A stretch of 64,000 nucleotides of DNA from Dromiciops gliroides (GCF_019393635.1 NC_057863.1:572330284-572394283); one strand, 5' to 3'. Shown: positions 38,901 through 45,876, counted from the stretch's first letter. Notes: a model not told the origin generated them from the sequence alone. Numbers and translations: made by a program.

Positions 38901-40014
38901 ATTCCTACTTTTTCTATTTGTATTACCAGTGCTTTGCACTTAGTAAACGCTTAAATATTTTTTCATCCACTCAAACATATGTGCGCACGCACACACACAT
39001 TCACTCTCTCAGACTTCCATGGCCAAGGTAACAAGGAAGGTGACAATAGTATACTTGACTTTACATCTGAATTATCTCACACAAACTGGTTCATGAAACA
39101 GTTTGCAAACATTTGACCACTGTGACCTTTTGAGTTATTTATTAAAATCCAATTTGCATAGTAATTATTCTGATTTTTAAGTGGAACATATCATTGAAAG
39201 AGATTTTTACCCACCTCCTTTGTCTCTAAGAAGAATTATGTTTATGTCCTTGGATATACTACTCTTGAAATATTTTCACATAGAAATATTCTGTAATCTT
39301 CCTCAATGGTTTGGCCCAATAAACAATCTTTACAAAAAGTTTTTCCTTACACCAAATCTAACTTCAATGTTTCCAACCGATGTGGAAAGGATGCTTCCCT
39401 TTATATAGACCTTCGTTTTAGGGCTCATAAATCTAGATCTGGAAGGACACTCAGAGGCATCTAAACCAACGCCTTTACTTTACAGATGAGAAAAATGAAA
39501 CCCAGAGAGAAAAGAAAGTGACTTGTCAAGGTCTCCTGGATAGTATCAGAGATGGGATTTGAATGCTGGGCCTCTGACCCCAGAGCCAGGTTCTTTCCAT
39601 ACCAGTCTAATAACTCCACTTTGTAAATCTCATGCCTTTGAATGTTTCCATTTTCTAGTTAAGAAGCATGAAATAGTACTTTTCAAAATAAAATCCAGTA
39701 GGTATTATACCTTCAAGATGGGTGTCCATGAAAGCCAGAGGCCCTCAGTAACTAGAGACATTTTTCAATGCTCTTAGGTTAGCATCAACTAAGGGTTTTG
39801 TTTTTCTTTTTTTTCCAGCAGAAACCTTACCTCCTGTCACCTCACACATTGGTGTGATTGCAGAATCATCTAGAGGCACGCCTGTCAACTGCTCTGATTC
39901 AACAGCCATGGTGCCAGGCAACCGCAACACTAATGCAAAGAGTCTCTGATCCCAACGGAAAGGTTCCTTGGTCAATTCACTTCCAGGCAAAGGTGAATTA
40001 AGAGGTAAATGGAG
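9034..40014 (-). CDS. INTS6: Integrator complex subunit 6 (INTS6), 3' 14 coding exons, 5' end outside window
   Basis: INTS6 (DICE1/DDX26) is a subunit of the nuclear Integrator complex. It belongs to its phosphatase module, which brings PP2A to paused RNA polymerase II and opposes CDK9 phosphorylation during termination of snRNA and attenuated mRNA transcription. Coding exons, transcript order (all - strand): 40014-39831, 31009-30884, 30271-30117, 22506-22354, 22223-22091, 21237-21143, 18006-17896, 16655-16440, 15881-15755, 15234-15092, 14025-13791, 12492-12118, 10863-10770, 9127-9034. They total 2241 nt, 746 codons plus stop, with GT-AG borders and matching phases throughout. Visible parts are the second half of the VWA domain, the central beta/helical region, a basic KHKRPG...PKRRR motif (likely nuclear localisation), a low-complexity linker, and the C-terminal helical domain shared with SAGE1 and INTS6L. 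The start codon and VWA metal-binding residues lie beyond 64000. INTS6L was considered; linker sequence and linkage to SERPINE3 favour INTS6. No frame break was seen. Confidence 0.96.
9248..9418 (+). mobile_element. tRNA-derived SINE (WSINE1-like) with (AAAT)n tail
   Basis: Complete copy ending in an (AAAT)n tail; AAATAAATCTG is duplicated at both ends. Confidence 0.88.
10498..10575. repeat. AT-rich microsatellite
   Basis: Mixed (TA)n, (TACA)n and (AAAT)n repeats over about 78 bp. Confidence 0.9.
10770..10863 (-). CDS. INTS6: INTS6 exon 17
   Basis: Acceptor TTTTTCCCCAG, donor GTATAT. Encodes YERIFTLLKHVQGSLQ, then TRLIFLQNVIKEAS, with split codons at both ends (Lys and Arg). This is the core of the INTS6/SAGE1/INTS6L C-terminal helical domain and looks identical to human as I recall it. 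Confidence 0.97.
10864..12117 (-). other. INTS6: INTS6 intron 16
   Basis: 1254 bp, with a THER/MIR-type CORE-SINE at about 11425-11672; otherwise unassigned. Confidence 0.9.
11425..11672 (+). mobile_element. THER/MIR-type CORE-SINE
   Basis: Reads GGTGCACTGGATAGAG, ACCTGAGTTCAAATCTGG, TTGCCTCAGTTTCCTC, then a MIR-type 3' part with CACAGTGCCTGGCACAGAGC and ATAATAAATGCC. Confidence 0.7.
12118..12492 (-). CDS. INTS6: INTS6 exon 16 (acidic linker and start of C-terminal domain)
   Basis: The largest INTS6 exon seen, 375 nt, acceptor GTTTTTAG, donor GTATGT. It encodes 124 full codons: an acidic low-complexity linker (DVVENHVADQLSSD ... LGTNDLTVGGFLENHEE), then NIPASSLNKGKK and EVNIELKAQIMKEIRKPGR, the first helix of the C-terminal domain. 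The first ten linker residues diverge from human (NEMAVDD versus NDSIIHD) and there is one extra Ser in the STSSSP tract. An apparent Met-initiated frame running into the upstream intron is an artefact of intron read-through. Confidence 0.96.
12493..13790 (-). other. INTS6: INTS6 intron 15
   Basis: 1298 bp. Contains an older MIR-like element (about 13080-13210) and a young tRNA-SINE at 13231-13367 with a 14-bp target duplication. The donor (AAAA|GTTTGT on the transcript) is weak. Confidence 0.9.
13231..13367 (+). mobile_element. Young tRNA-derived SINE with 14-bp target duplication
   Basis: Complete copy; AAAACCCTACCTGA is repeated exactly at 13217-13230 and 13368-13381, indicating a relatively recent insertion in INTS6 intron 15. 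Confidence 0.92.
13791..14025 (-). CDS. INTS6: INTS6 exon 15 (IDEADEF and basic motif)
   Basis: 235 nt, phase 0 start after ACTCATAG, ending with the first base of a split Thr codon. It encodes GMMIDEADEFVSGPQN, KHKRPGEPNMQG, IPKRRRCMSPLLRGRQQ and an A/P/Q-rich tail. IDEADEF is the DEAD-like motif behind the old name DDX26; no helicase domain surrounds it. The two basic clusters resemble a bipartite nuclear localisation signal. One residue longer than human around RQQSPPVANNH. Confidence 0.96.
14026..15091 (-). other. INTS6: INTS6 intron 14
   Basis: 1066 bp. Near 14050-14160 there is a fragment of an old repeat with the motif 'ctgtgctaagtgttagagatac'-like wording also seen near 63540; the rest is unassigned. 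Confidence 0.85.
15092..15234 (-). CDS. INTS6: INTS6 exon 14
   Basis: 143 nt, acceptor TTTTGTTAG, donor GTAACT. AT completes an Asp codon, then 47 residues including QVHSVPIAQMGNYQEYLK and PRRLHTFGNPFKLDKK. Confidence 0.97.
15755..15881 (-). CDS. INTS6: INTS6 exon 13
   Basis: 127 nt, phase 0 start after TTAACCTTAG, ending with G of a split Asp codon. Encodes DLKPQTFRNAYDIPRRN, LLDHLTRMRSNLLK and TTRKYLKGQDE. The donor GTTAGA lacks the usual A at +3. Introns 13 (15235-15754) and 12 (15882-16439) on either side hold no recognised element. Confidence 0.97.
16440..16655 (-). CDS. INTS6: INTS6 exon 12
   Basis: 216 nt, exactly 72 codons in phase 0. Encodes AKIESDRVIGSVGKKVVQ, TGIKVRSRSHSLSMAYRKDF, QHLLQGINEEVPHRLLDL and NMKEYTGFQVALLNK. 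The transcript-side acceptor reads TTTTGAATTAAG, a weak pyrimidine tract. Donor GTAATT. Confidence 0.97.
16656..17895 (-). other. INTS6: INTS6 intron 11
   Basis: 1240 bp of AT-rich sequence in which I see no recognisable repeat or exon. Confidence 0.85.
17896..18006 (-). CDS. INTS6: INTS6 exon 11
   Basis: 111 nt, 37 codons, phase 0 both ends. Encodes PLKKAVRMMGAPNLIADS, VEYGLSYSVISYLKKLSQQ. Donor GTAATG. The acceptor carries 15 consecutive C (complement of 18014-18028) five bases upstream of the terminal AG. Confidence 0.97.
18318..18504 (-). mobile_element. MAR1-type CORE-SINE
   Basis: Diverged reverse copy: GTCCAACTCTGTGTGG, GTGACTTGCCCAGGGTCAC and a CAACCTAGCTGCC end. Confidence 0.7.
19121..19281 (-). 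mobile_element. tRNA-derived SINE (WSINE1-like)
   Basis: Reverse copy with a T-rich tail, between TAAGCTTGTTTTCT and TAAACTTGTTTTCT. Confidence 0.87.
19401..19545 (+). mobile_element. tRNA-derived SINE (WSINE1-like)
   Basis: Forward copy (GGGGGCAGTGAGGTGGCAC ... CCCTCATTGACCCAC) 119 bp from an oppositely oriented copy. Confidence 0.85.
21143..21237 (-). CDS. INTS6: INTS6 exon 10
   Basis: 95 nt, acceptor CATTTTTAG, donor GTAAGA. AT completes Asp; then DLFKVHKAKPTIKWRQSF and ESYLKTMPPYYLG. Confidence 0.97.
21238..22090 (-). other. INTS6: INTS6 intron 9
   Basis: 853 bp with no recognised element. Confidence 0.85.
22091..22223 (-). CDS. INTS6: INTS6 exon 9
   Basis: 133 nt, acceptor TTTTAACAG, donor GTAAGT. 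Encodes VYVSNSAKYSELGHPFGY, LKASTALNCVNLFVMPYN and YPVLLPLL, then G of a split Asp codon. Only a 130-bp intron (22224-22353) separates it from exon 8. Confidence 0.97.
22354..22506 (-). CDS. INTS6: INTS6 exon 8
   Basis: 153 nt, 51 codons in phase 0, acceptor TTTCTGTTTAG, donor GTAAGC. Encodes PPRTSHPIVKFSCTDCEP, MVIDKLPFDKYELEPSP and LTQFILERKSPQTCWQ. Confidence 0.97.
22695..22857 (+). repeat. 163-bp direct duplication, copy A
   Basis: Aligns without gaps to 25682-25844 with six substitutions (96% identity). Homology starts at ATAGCCAAAGGAATAAA and stops at TTATTACATTAAA on both sides. Confidence 0.93.
23140..23286 (-). mobile_element. tRNA-derived SINE (WSINE1-like)
   Basis: Reverse copy, GTGAGGCAATTGGGG to CACCTAGCCGCCCCC. 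Confidence 0.85.
23899..23940. repeat. (GC)n(AC)n alternating purine-pyrimidine tract
   Basis: 42 bp of unbroken purine-pyrimidine alternation, GC-rich at one end and CA-type at the other. Confidence 0.95.
24110..24640 (+). repeat. L2-like LINE fragment with internal insertion
   Basis: Retains L2 phrases (GTAATAGCTTCCCAACCTCC, AAATTCCTTAGTCTTTCA, CACACTGTTCCTTCTACTTGG). Interrupted at about 24280-24409 by foreign sequence between two CTTAAA copies. Confidence 0.6.
24946..25091 (-). mobile_element. tRNA-derived SINE (WSINE1-like), young
   Basis: Reverse copy close to the family consensus. Flanking GCTAAATTA(C/T)ATGCTTTTT on both sides, one mismatch. Confidence 0.9.
25682..25844 (+). repeat. 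163-bp direct duplication, copy B
   Basis: Same orientation as copy A, offset exactly 2987 bp, no indel; five of the six differences are transitions. Confidence 0.93.
27783..27938 (-). mobile_element. tRNA-derived SINE (WSINE1-like)
   Basis: Reverse copy preceded by a T/C-rich tail and, further left, a T18-G11 homopolymer junction. Confidence 0.85.
28024..28062. repeat. Perfect 13-bp inverted repeat (hairpin)
   Basis: ATATGATTTGGTC and GACCAAATCATAT separated by 13 nt. Confidence 0.9.
28583..28767 (+). repeat. Marsupial interspersed repeat (possibly MAR4-type)
   Basis: Reads TTGTCCTTCATTCTCAAAG, AGGACCATGACATCAAGG and CTCCTCCAGCACCATCTAGG, a unit I recall as common in marsupials; followed by an (ATCT)n stretch and then a tRNA-SINE. 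Confidence 0.5.
28768..28913 (-). mobile_element. tRNA-derived SINE (WSINE1-like)
   Basis: Reverse copy, AATTGGGGTTAAGTGACTTG to CACCTAACTGCCCC. Confidence 0.82.
29254..29659 (-). mobile_element. MAR1-type CORE-SINE split by a younger SINE
   Basis: Left part runs GTTGTTCGGTCATTT to GTATTTGAGGTCTGATTT; the right part resumes at GAGGTCTGATTT and ends CACCCAGCTGCCC. The 12-bp GAGGTCTGATTT is the target duplication of the inserted element. Confidence 0.8.
29441..29579 (-). mobile_element. tRNA-derived SINE nested in MAR1
   Basis: Shortened copy (lacks part of the CCCAGGGTCACACAG block) inserted in the MAR1 element at 29254-29659. Confidence 0.82.
30117..30271 (-). CDS. INTS6: INTS6 exon 7
   Basis: 155 nt, acceptor TTAACTACAG, donor GTAAGT. 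AT completes Asp, then GQTELPRPFGSQPWHSC, HKLIYVRPNPKTGVPIGH and WPVPESFWPDQNSPSL. Differs from human mainly at TELP versus PDIS. A 612-bp intron (30272-30883) without recognised repeats follows upstream. Confidence 0.97.
30884..31009 (-). CDS. INTS6: INTS6 exon 6
   Basis: 126 nt, acceptor TGTATTTTAG, donor GTACTG. Encodes RSYSVCSPRMLNQCLESL, VQKVQSGVVINFEKAGPD and PSPIE, with split Gly and Asp codons at its ends. This is the last helix region of the VWA domain and its exit. Confidence 0.97.
31563..31775 (-). mobile_element. MIR-like CORE-SINE
   Basis: Old reverse copy: CAAAGTGCTTTCTATACATT, CAGATGAGGAAACC and GAGTCTCAGAGTGGTG. Confidence 0.55.
32085..32337 (-). mobile_element. MIR-like CORE-SINE
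   Basis: Reads CTAAGTGCCAGACATTGTG, TTGAGGAAATAGG, CTTGCCCAGGGTCACACGG and CACTACCTAGCTACC. Confidence 0.6.
33966..34202 (-). mobile_element. MIR-like CORE-SINE
   Basis: Reads CACTTTAAAGTTTGCAAGG, TACAGATGAGGAAACTGAGG, GTCACACAGCCAGTAAG and ATCTAGCTGCCTCC. Confidence 0.6.
34395..34775 (-). mobile_element. MAR1-type CORE-SINE with nested DNA transposon
   Basis: Left part TATCCAACTCTCTATGACC ... CTGGCACTCTACC; right part CTATCTACTGTGCCACCTAG. The inserted sequence at about 34613-34751 splits it. Confidence 0.75.
34613..34751. mobile_element. Short non-autonomous hAT-like element
   Basis: About 135 bp inside MAR1, with ends resembling TTTCTTAAACT... and ...GGAAGCCCTGG and an internal GTATACCTATTTTATATA. 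The flanks (TCTACCCC / TCTATCTA) fit a decayed 8-bp target duplication. Family assignment tentative. Confidence 0.5.
34870..35290 (+). repeat. Marsupial LINE 3'-end-like repeat
   Basis: Contains AGGAAGTGATGCAGAGTAAAG, ATTTTGAAAGACTGTAAA and TTATGTGTTACAAGGTTTG, a 3'-end type I recall as abundant in marsupials. Confidence 0.45.
36741..36881 (+). mobile_element. tRNA-derived SINE with 16-bp target duplication
   Basis: AAAAGATGAATTTATT is perfect at 36725-36740 and 36882-36897. The copy begins GGCAGCTAGGTGGTGC, so it lost two or three leading G. Confidence 0.92.
36944..37100 (+). mobile_element. tRNA-derived SINE (WSINE1-like)
   Basis: Forward copy 62 bp after the previous one; AAAACCTTCCCATA flanks both ends. 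Confidence 0.9.
37362..37602 (-). mobile_element. MIR-like CORE-SINE
   Basis: Reads CAAGCATTTATTAAAAACC, ACAACCTTGTGAGGTAGG, TACAGTTGAAGAAACTGAGG and CTGCTAGCTGCCT. Confidence 0.6.
38119..38269 (-). mobile_element. tRNA-derived SINE with 17-bp target duplication
   Basis: GAATACATATAACTTCT is perfect at 38102-38118 and 38270-38286. Confidence 0.93.
38700..38790 (+). pseudogene. Cold-shock-domain (YBX-type) pseudogene fragment
   Basis: The frame starting at 38704 reads KKLVTKVLGTTKWF, then TNRNRNVFIHGNDR and a stop. TKVLGTxKWF followed after fixed spacing by RN...FI..ND matches the start of the Y-box cold shock domain (YBX1/YBX3, KVLGTVKWF...RNGYGFINRND). RNA-contact aromatic positions are lost and the frame breaks directly after ND. 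It is intronless and short, most likely a decayed processed copy. Too little remains to choose the parent gene. Confidence 0.5.
39420..39610 (+). repeat. CR1/L3-like LINE tail
   Basis: Reads GATCTGGAAGGACACTCAG, CTTTACAGATGAGAAAAATG and GACTTGTCAAGGTCTCCTGG. Confidence 0.5.
39831..40014 (-). CDS. INTS6: INTS6 exon 5 (VWA domain, second half)
   Basis: 184 nt, phase 0 start after a pyrimidine-rich TTTTTTCTTTTTAG acceptor, ending with G of a split Gly codon before GTAAGG. Encodes LHLPLNSPLPGSELTKEP, FRWDQRLFALVLRLPG, TMAVESEQLTGVPLDDS and AITPMCEVTG. It starts at residue 144 in human numbering, so coding for about 143 N-terminal residues, including the VWA metal site, remains outside the window. 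Confidence 0.96.
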
Positions 40015-41529
40015 CTAAAAAGAAAAAAAAAAAAAGAAAATTACAGTTTTACAGCTCAAATTATATGTTAACATAACATTAAAATTCTCATAACGTATAA
40101 GAAAATAAAAAATTAAATGCCAGGGGAAAAAGTATTTTGCAAGCCTCACTTTGAGGACCTCTGCTGGGAAATCTGAATTACTACAATGCTTTTGCCACCA
40201 AACAAATGTACCTCACTTCATACAATTATGTTTCAGAACTGTTTGTGTAAATTTCATATTTCTAAAGCCAATCATGCATTAAATACACTAAGATAACTTG
40301 TACACTTAAAGGAAACATGTAAGATTTTAAAGATAACCATCTAAATTTATCTGATTTAAATTTTTTTCACATTTTAAAAAGCAATACCTATGTTTACTAT
40401 CCCTCTATAGATAATCTTTGCTAAACCAAAGTAAAGAATTTTTGAACCTACAAAATTGGTCAATTAGAGACAAACTTGTTCTACATTGTTTGAAGAGTCA
40501 AGTTTTTTTCTGTTAAGTCATTAATTCCTAGAGAGAGATAAGCTGGAGGTACAGCGACAAGAAGCCAGTCCCTCCCTTCCTGATCATAAATTCCCCAAAT
40601 ACCCGTGATGGGGAGATGATTGCCAAAGTAAGATCAGAAGGCTGGTGCCCCACTGTCAGTCAGTGGCAATTGGATGAAATCAAACTTTTGCTTTGGCAGT
40701 AGCAGTGTCGGGAGCAATGCAGAGGAAAAACGGTGCAGGGTATGCTAGTTACCTCCCTGACATTCCACAGGCTCTTTGCTACTTCAAAAAGCAGTCATAA
40801 TCAAGTCATTCCCATTCTGGGTTTTCCAGGCACTGAAAATGCCACAGCTGACTATGACTTCTGACACCACCCCCACCCCCAACACCATCAATTCTGTAAT
40901 GAGAGAAAAACCTATGCTGTGTTTGTGGGTCCTTTTCTTTGTAGCAGCACATTCTCTACAAATTTGTAAACGTAGGCAAGATGCATTGGGTAAAGACAAG
41001 GCCTCTACTGACTAACATAGCTGCTCAGAGCACACAGTGTCTAGGAGCATCCTTGGAAGCATCCAAGTCAAGGGCAGGAAAAACATCAAAAGCGACACTG
41101 GCATATGGTATACAGAAGAAAAGTAGAATCAAGTCTGCATAAATACTATGAAATAAGGAAAAGTCAAAATATAAATAATGCATAATGCAGCTAATATAAA
41201 TGAAAATAATTAGGTTGATACAATGCTAGGTCTCCACTAGTATATTCCCATTGACCACATATTCAAATAGCTGAAAAGCTAGAAAGGTCTAAAAAATACT
41301 TCCAAATAATAAACATCCACATAGACTAAAGTATATTTTCAAGTTATTTTGAAATTTTAAAGATGTACTTTTATCCCAACAGTTGTCATTTCTTGGTTTT
41401 TGTCTTACTAAGCACCAACCAAGATTCCCAAAACTATGTGGGTAGACCAATGGAAAAAGTCAAGAAAAGAGTAAAAGGTCATCCCACAAATCTCTAATAA
41501 ATCAGTCAACAAGCACACACTAAGCGTCT

Positions 41530-42200
41530 ACAGCATCCCTGGAACTGTGCTAGGTGATAGGATAAGACAAAAAAGAAACATTTGCTGATTTTATGGAGCT
41601 TAACTCTATTGAGATAACATGTTTATAATACTTAAGTATATAAATCATAAATAGGGGATAATGAGGGAGGAGGGGAGGCCCTAGAAACAGGAATAATTGG
41701 GAAAAGCCTCACACAGAAGATGGCTGAGTTTTGAAAGAAACTAGGGTTTTTAAGAGGTGGCAGTAAAAAGGAAGTACATTCCAAGGATAGAGGACAGTCC
41801 ATATAATGTAAAAGCACAAATATGGGAGATGGGCTGTCCTGTGTGAGGAACATCAAGAGGCCCAGTTAGGCTGGTCTGTAGCAAAAAAAAAAAAAGAAAA
41901 GAAAAGAAAAAAAAAGTAATGTGTAGTAAGACTAGAATCTGAAGAGGTTAAATGCCTATCAAAGGTGTTTATATTTTATCCAATAGGCAAATAGATTTGT
42001 ACTTTTGGAATATAACTTTGGCAGCTGCGTGGAGGATGGATTGAAGAGGAAGAGATTTGAAGATAGGAAAGATGAATTAGAGGATATTGCAATACATGGT
42101 CCAGGCAAGAGGTGATTAGGGCTTGAACTATGATGATGCCTTTGTGGCTAGAGAGAAAGGGATGGATATTTTTAATAATTTTGTTGCAGTAGAAATGTCA
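41530..42200 (+). repeat. Old LINE-like interspersed repeat
   Basis: Second member of the family seen at 556-2000: GGAACTGTGCTAGGTGATAG, CAGCTGCGTGGAGGATGGATT, ATGGTCCAGGCAAGAGGTG. Confidence 0.5.
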
Positions 42201-42227
42201 AGGAGCTCAGCCTGGAGTCAGGAAATG

Positions 42228-42452
42228 GTATAGAGTCATTTCAGTTGTATTGGACTCTCCATGACCCCATTTGGGAATTTCTTGGCAAAATACCTGAGTA
42301 ATGTGCCATCTCCTTCTCCAGCTCATCTGACAGACAAGGAAACTGAGACAAAAAGGTTAAGTGACTTTCCCAATATCATAAGGCTAGCATCTGAGTCTGG
42401 CTTTGAACTCAAGTCCTCCTGACTTCAAGTTCTGTGCTCTATCCACTCAGGA
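42228..42452 (-). mobile_element. MAR1-type CORE-SINE
   Basis: Reads GTATTGGACTCTCCATGACC to GTGCTCTATCCACTC; directly abuts an inverted copy. Confidence 0.7.
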
Positions 42453-42605
42453 AGACCACCAGCCATATGACCCTGGGCAACTCGCTTAACCCTGTCTGCC
42501 TCAGCTTCTTCATCAATAAAATGAGCTAAAGGAAATGGCAAATCACTCCAATACCTTTGCCATAAAAATCCTAAATGGGAAGAGTCAGACGTGACTGAAC
42601 AACAA
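42453..42605 (+). mobile_element. MAR1-type CORE-SINE (5' truncated)
   Basis: Reads CATATGACCCTGGGCAAC, GCCTCAGCTTCTTCATC, GGAAATGGCAAATCACTCC and GTCAGACGTGACTGAACAAC. Forms a head-to-head inverted pair with 42228-42452. Confidence 0.75.
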
Positions 42606-43329
42606 AAGTAATGTCAAGATTTAGTAACTGACTGGATATGTCACAGGCTGAAAACCAGCGAGGAGCTGTGGATGGCTTTGAGGTTGCAAACTTGGCAAAA
42701 ACAGCAAAGTTTGGAACAAGGGTGTATCCAAGGCACAAAAATTCTCTTTCAGACATGTAGAATTTGAGATCCCTACAGGACATCAAGTTTGAAATGTTCA
42801 ATCGATAGCTAGAGATGTGTAATTTAAGCTAAACAGAGATACTATAGGGCAAGGTCAGTATCTGTGAAGTCATATTTGCTAGGTCACTAATGACCTCTAA
42901 AACAGATTTAAAGCAACATTTCAGAAAATTTAAATTCCCCAAATCTTCATTTTTAAGCATCAACATTCCTTAGGCCTTAAAAATTAAAAGGACCTCAATG
43001 TCAACAATTTAGTACACATGTAATATTGGGCAGACAATTATCCAGACCAAGCTATGATGCCATTCATACAGCTTATAATTAAGTAGGAGAACCAAGTCTC
43101 TTAATGCCAAGTCCAAGCGCTTTGTATCCCAGTATACAGCCATTTTTGAAAGCTGTTTGAAAATACAAACTTCACAATGATACCACCATGTGATTTTTTT
43201 TAAAAACATTTAAGAGGGAATATCATCCTGGCTTACTGTTTTAAAATCAAAACATTCAGAAAACTACAACATTTTTAAGGTTTAACCTTTGGTGTGATTA
43301 AGTGATTTCAATGTGAAATGAATCAGAGA

Positions 43330-44300
43330 TTGAAAGAAAACCCTCCAACTTCCAGGTACCCCAGGGGCCACCCAGTCCAGCCTGTGCCTAAACAGGAATC
43401 CCCTCTACCCAACCAGACAACCAGACTTTGCTCCAAAATCTCCACCAAGAGGACATCCATCACCTCTTGAAGTAGTTAAGGGTCTCCTGGACCATTTTAA
43501 GTGTTAATCAAGGTTTTCCTTAATAGTAAGCCTAAATTTACCTCTATCCATCGCAACTTCTATCTGTTGCCTAAGACCCAGAACAGTATAATCGCTCTTC
43601 TTCCAAGAGACAGCCCTTCAAGTAATTTAAGTACTCCTTTTTCCCCACCTCTCCCACACTAAACCCCGTATCCCAAGTCTTTCCCTTCCTCAGGCTATCC
43701 ATGACCAATTCTTTCTGCTAACTCTGATGAGGAGGCATGCCCTTGAAGCCTTTCATCCCTTTGACACTCATCAGTGTCACAAATGGCTTTCAGTGCCTAA
43801 AGCTGAACACAATACTCCAGATATAGTCTGAGAAGGGCAGAAGCTGGATTGGGCCTGTCTTAACAAAGCCCAAAGGTGCAGTGGCTTTCTTAGCTATTCT
43901 ATCACCGTGTTGACATAAATGGAGCTTGCTCTTCACTCGAATCCCCAAATTCCTTTCAGATCATCTACTGTCTAGCCACGTTTTCCCCACTTTATGATAC
44001 ATGTTTTGAAGCCAAGCATAAGATGTTAATATTTATTATCACTGGGGGCAGCTAGGTGGAGCAGTGGATATTTATTATCACCATATTTCATCTTAACTGA
44101 TTTGCCCCACTCTTGAGATCTTTTTCAATTCTGATTATCATACTGTATGTTAATGAGACCTCCCAGCTTCATGTCATCTGCAGATCTGTTTAGTGTGCCA
44201 GGCCTAGGTTTTTAGGACAGGGCCAAGCAAATCTAGATCTCTGTGGCCCTCCAGTGCAGACACTCCAAGCAATGAAACATTAATGACTCTTCTTTAGACA
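43330..44300 (-). repeat. CR1/L3-like LINE 3' region
   Basis: Nearly 1 kb of recognisable CR1/L3-type wording (CACCCAGTCCAGCCTGTGCC, TCCACCAAGAGGACATCC, GCTGAACACAATACTCCAG, GGCTTTCTTAGCTATTC, TTCATGTCATCTGCAGATC). Strand is inferred from general family experience, not proven. A 25-bp SINE head interrupts it at 44043. Confidence 0.55.
44043..44067 (+). mobile_element. 25-bp SINE head with perfect 14-bp target duplication
   Basis: TGGGGGCAGCTAGGTGGAGC plus AGTGG, the extreme 5' end of the tRNA-SINE only, between two copies of ATATTTATTATCAC (44029-44042 and 44068-44081). No tail or 3' part is present. Confidence 0.9.
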
Positions 44301-45319
44301 TGGTCAATCATTCATACAGTTCAAAATACATTTAACTGCACTATTAATGAGCCCACATCTCATTTTCTAGAATTTCCAGCATAAGAGACTTTTTAAATGT
44401 TTTATAAGATCTAGGTAAACCTTACCTAGACCATTCCCTTTAATTAGTCCAGTAACTATCAAAAAAGGAGTAAGGTTATTCAGTATAGCATGACCTGGTT
44501 TTGATGAAGTAATATTGGTCTTCTTGTTATCTCTATACTTACTAGATGACCATTAATAATCTCTTCAATAATACATTCTAGATTTTTATGCATCTAGTAT
44601 TATCATTCCATGTCAAAAATGAACATTTTAAATTTAATTTTAAGTAATTCATAAATATATTAAGTAAAAATAAATTCAGATTCTTTTTTAAAAGCAAGGC
44701 TATAATATGAGCATACCAAATCTAAATCAACACTACCCTTTTTCAATCACTTTAATATGTTTAGACCGACATCCCAAGTTACATATGCATCCCCAAAAAG
44801 AGTAAATGAAAGAAAGGAAGAGAGTGAGTATTTATACTTCCTCTTCCTTTTCTCACTACAACTGTAAAGGACCACAAGGAGGGAAAAAGACTGTATGAGT
44901 TTAGGATTCTATGGACCATTATTTAGATGACTGGGGGGAGGGGGAAATCATACTTGATTTTCATTTTCAGAATGCCTACAAGGGATAGAATGGGTTTTAA
45001 CTATCATGTTAGCATTTTCATTAACCAAGTATATAGGTGCTATTAAAAACTATTTTAAGAATGAATTTGGCTCCAATTAAGATTTCCTATGTTGGTATCT
45101 TTAAAGGGGCAGGTACATATTAGGATCACCGATCCATATTATCTTCAATTACCATCATTTCCACTTTGAAATTAGGTGAAATGGCTGCATTCTCCTCTGT
45201 AGGTCACCCTCATTCCTATCCCCAAAGCCTTCCTTTTTTTCCCTTGGAATTTTACTGCACATTCCTCTTCCCCCATCCAATTCCCCACCAGAAACAGATT
45301 TTCCTCTACAGTTAAGCAG

Positions 45320-45347
45320 GTGTGTGTATGCATCAGCACACGCGCAC

Positions 45348-45384
<37 letters not shown>

Positions 45385-45388
45385 TATA
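45320..45388. repeat. (TG)n / (CA)n alternating purine-pyrimidine tract
   Basis: Two blocks of strict alternation, 45320-45333 and 45336-45388 (53 bp), separated by two bases. Confidence 0.95.
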
Positions 45389-45555
45389 GTAGAACTCATT
45401 TTTAAATTTCAATGACCCTACCTGATGACAATTATGTTAGTATACCATCAACTGAGGAAACACATGAAGAAAAAAGGTGCAATGAATTCCATCAGTTTGC
45501 ATTTTTTTCACAACCCTTCACAACCTAACTTATTACACATTGTAGGGTGGGAATG

Positions 45556-45800
45556 GGGAAAGGAATAAGCTTATATAGTGCCTACCACATGTGAACCACT
45601 ATGCTGTGTTTTGTAAATATTATCTCATTTGATCCTCAAAACAACTCTGGGACATAGGTGCTGTTATTATCCCCATTTTACAATTGAAAACGAGGCAGGC
45701 AGAGGTACAGTGACTAGGCCAGGGTCATACAGCTAGGATGGATCTGAGGCCCAATTTGAGCTCAGGTCTTCCTGACTCCAGGCATTTTGCTTAACTTTGA
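45556..45800 (-). mobile_element. MIR-like CORE-SINE
   Basis: Reads ACCACATGTGAACCACTATG, CTCATTTGATCCTCAAAAC and CAGGGTCATACAGCTAGG. Confidence 0.6.
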
Positions 45801-45876
45801 TTTCATAGCAACCTTCAACAAAAGTTAATCAATTCTTTTGTAACTTTATAGTCATATCTTAAGAAAGCATATGAGC

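Larger units (their letters stand above)
31010..39830 (-). other. INTS6: INTS6 intron 5
   Basis: 8.8-kb intron. Contains MIR-like elements (about 31563-31775, 32085-32337, 33966-34202, 37362-37602), a MAR1 carrying an hAT-like insertion (34395-34775), a marsupial LINE 3'-end-like segment (34870-35290), tRNA-SINEs at 36741, 36944 and 38119, a G11 run (36023-36033), a C13 run (37757-37769), a cold-shock-domain pseudogene fragment (38700-38790) and a CR1/L3-like tail (39420-39610). Confidence 0.85.

Noticed and set aside
38624..39031. 135-residue plus-strand frame as a gene
   Set aside because: It runs in a different frame from the cold-shock-like motif and continues into a repeat tail and a CA microsatellite.
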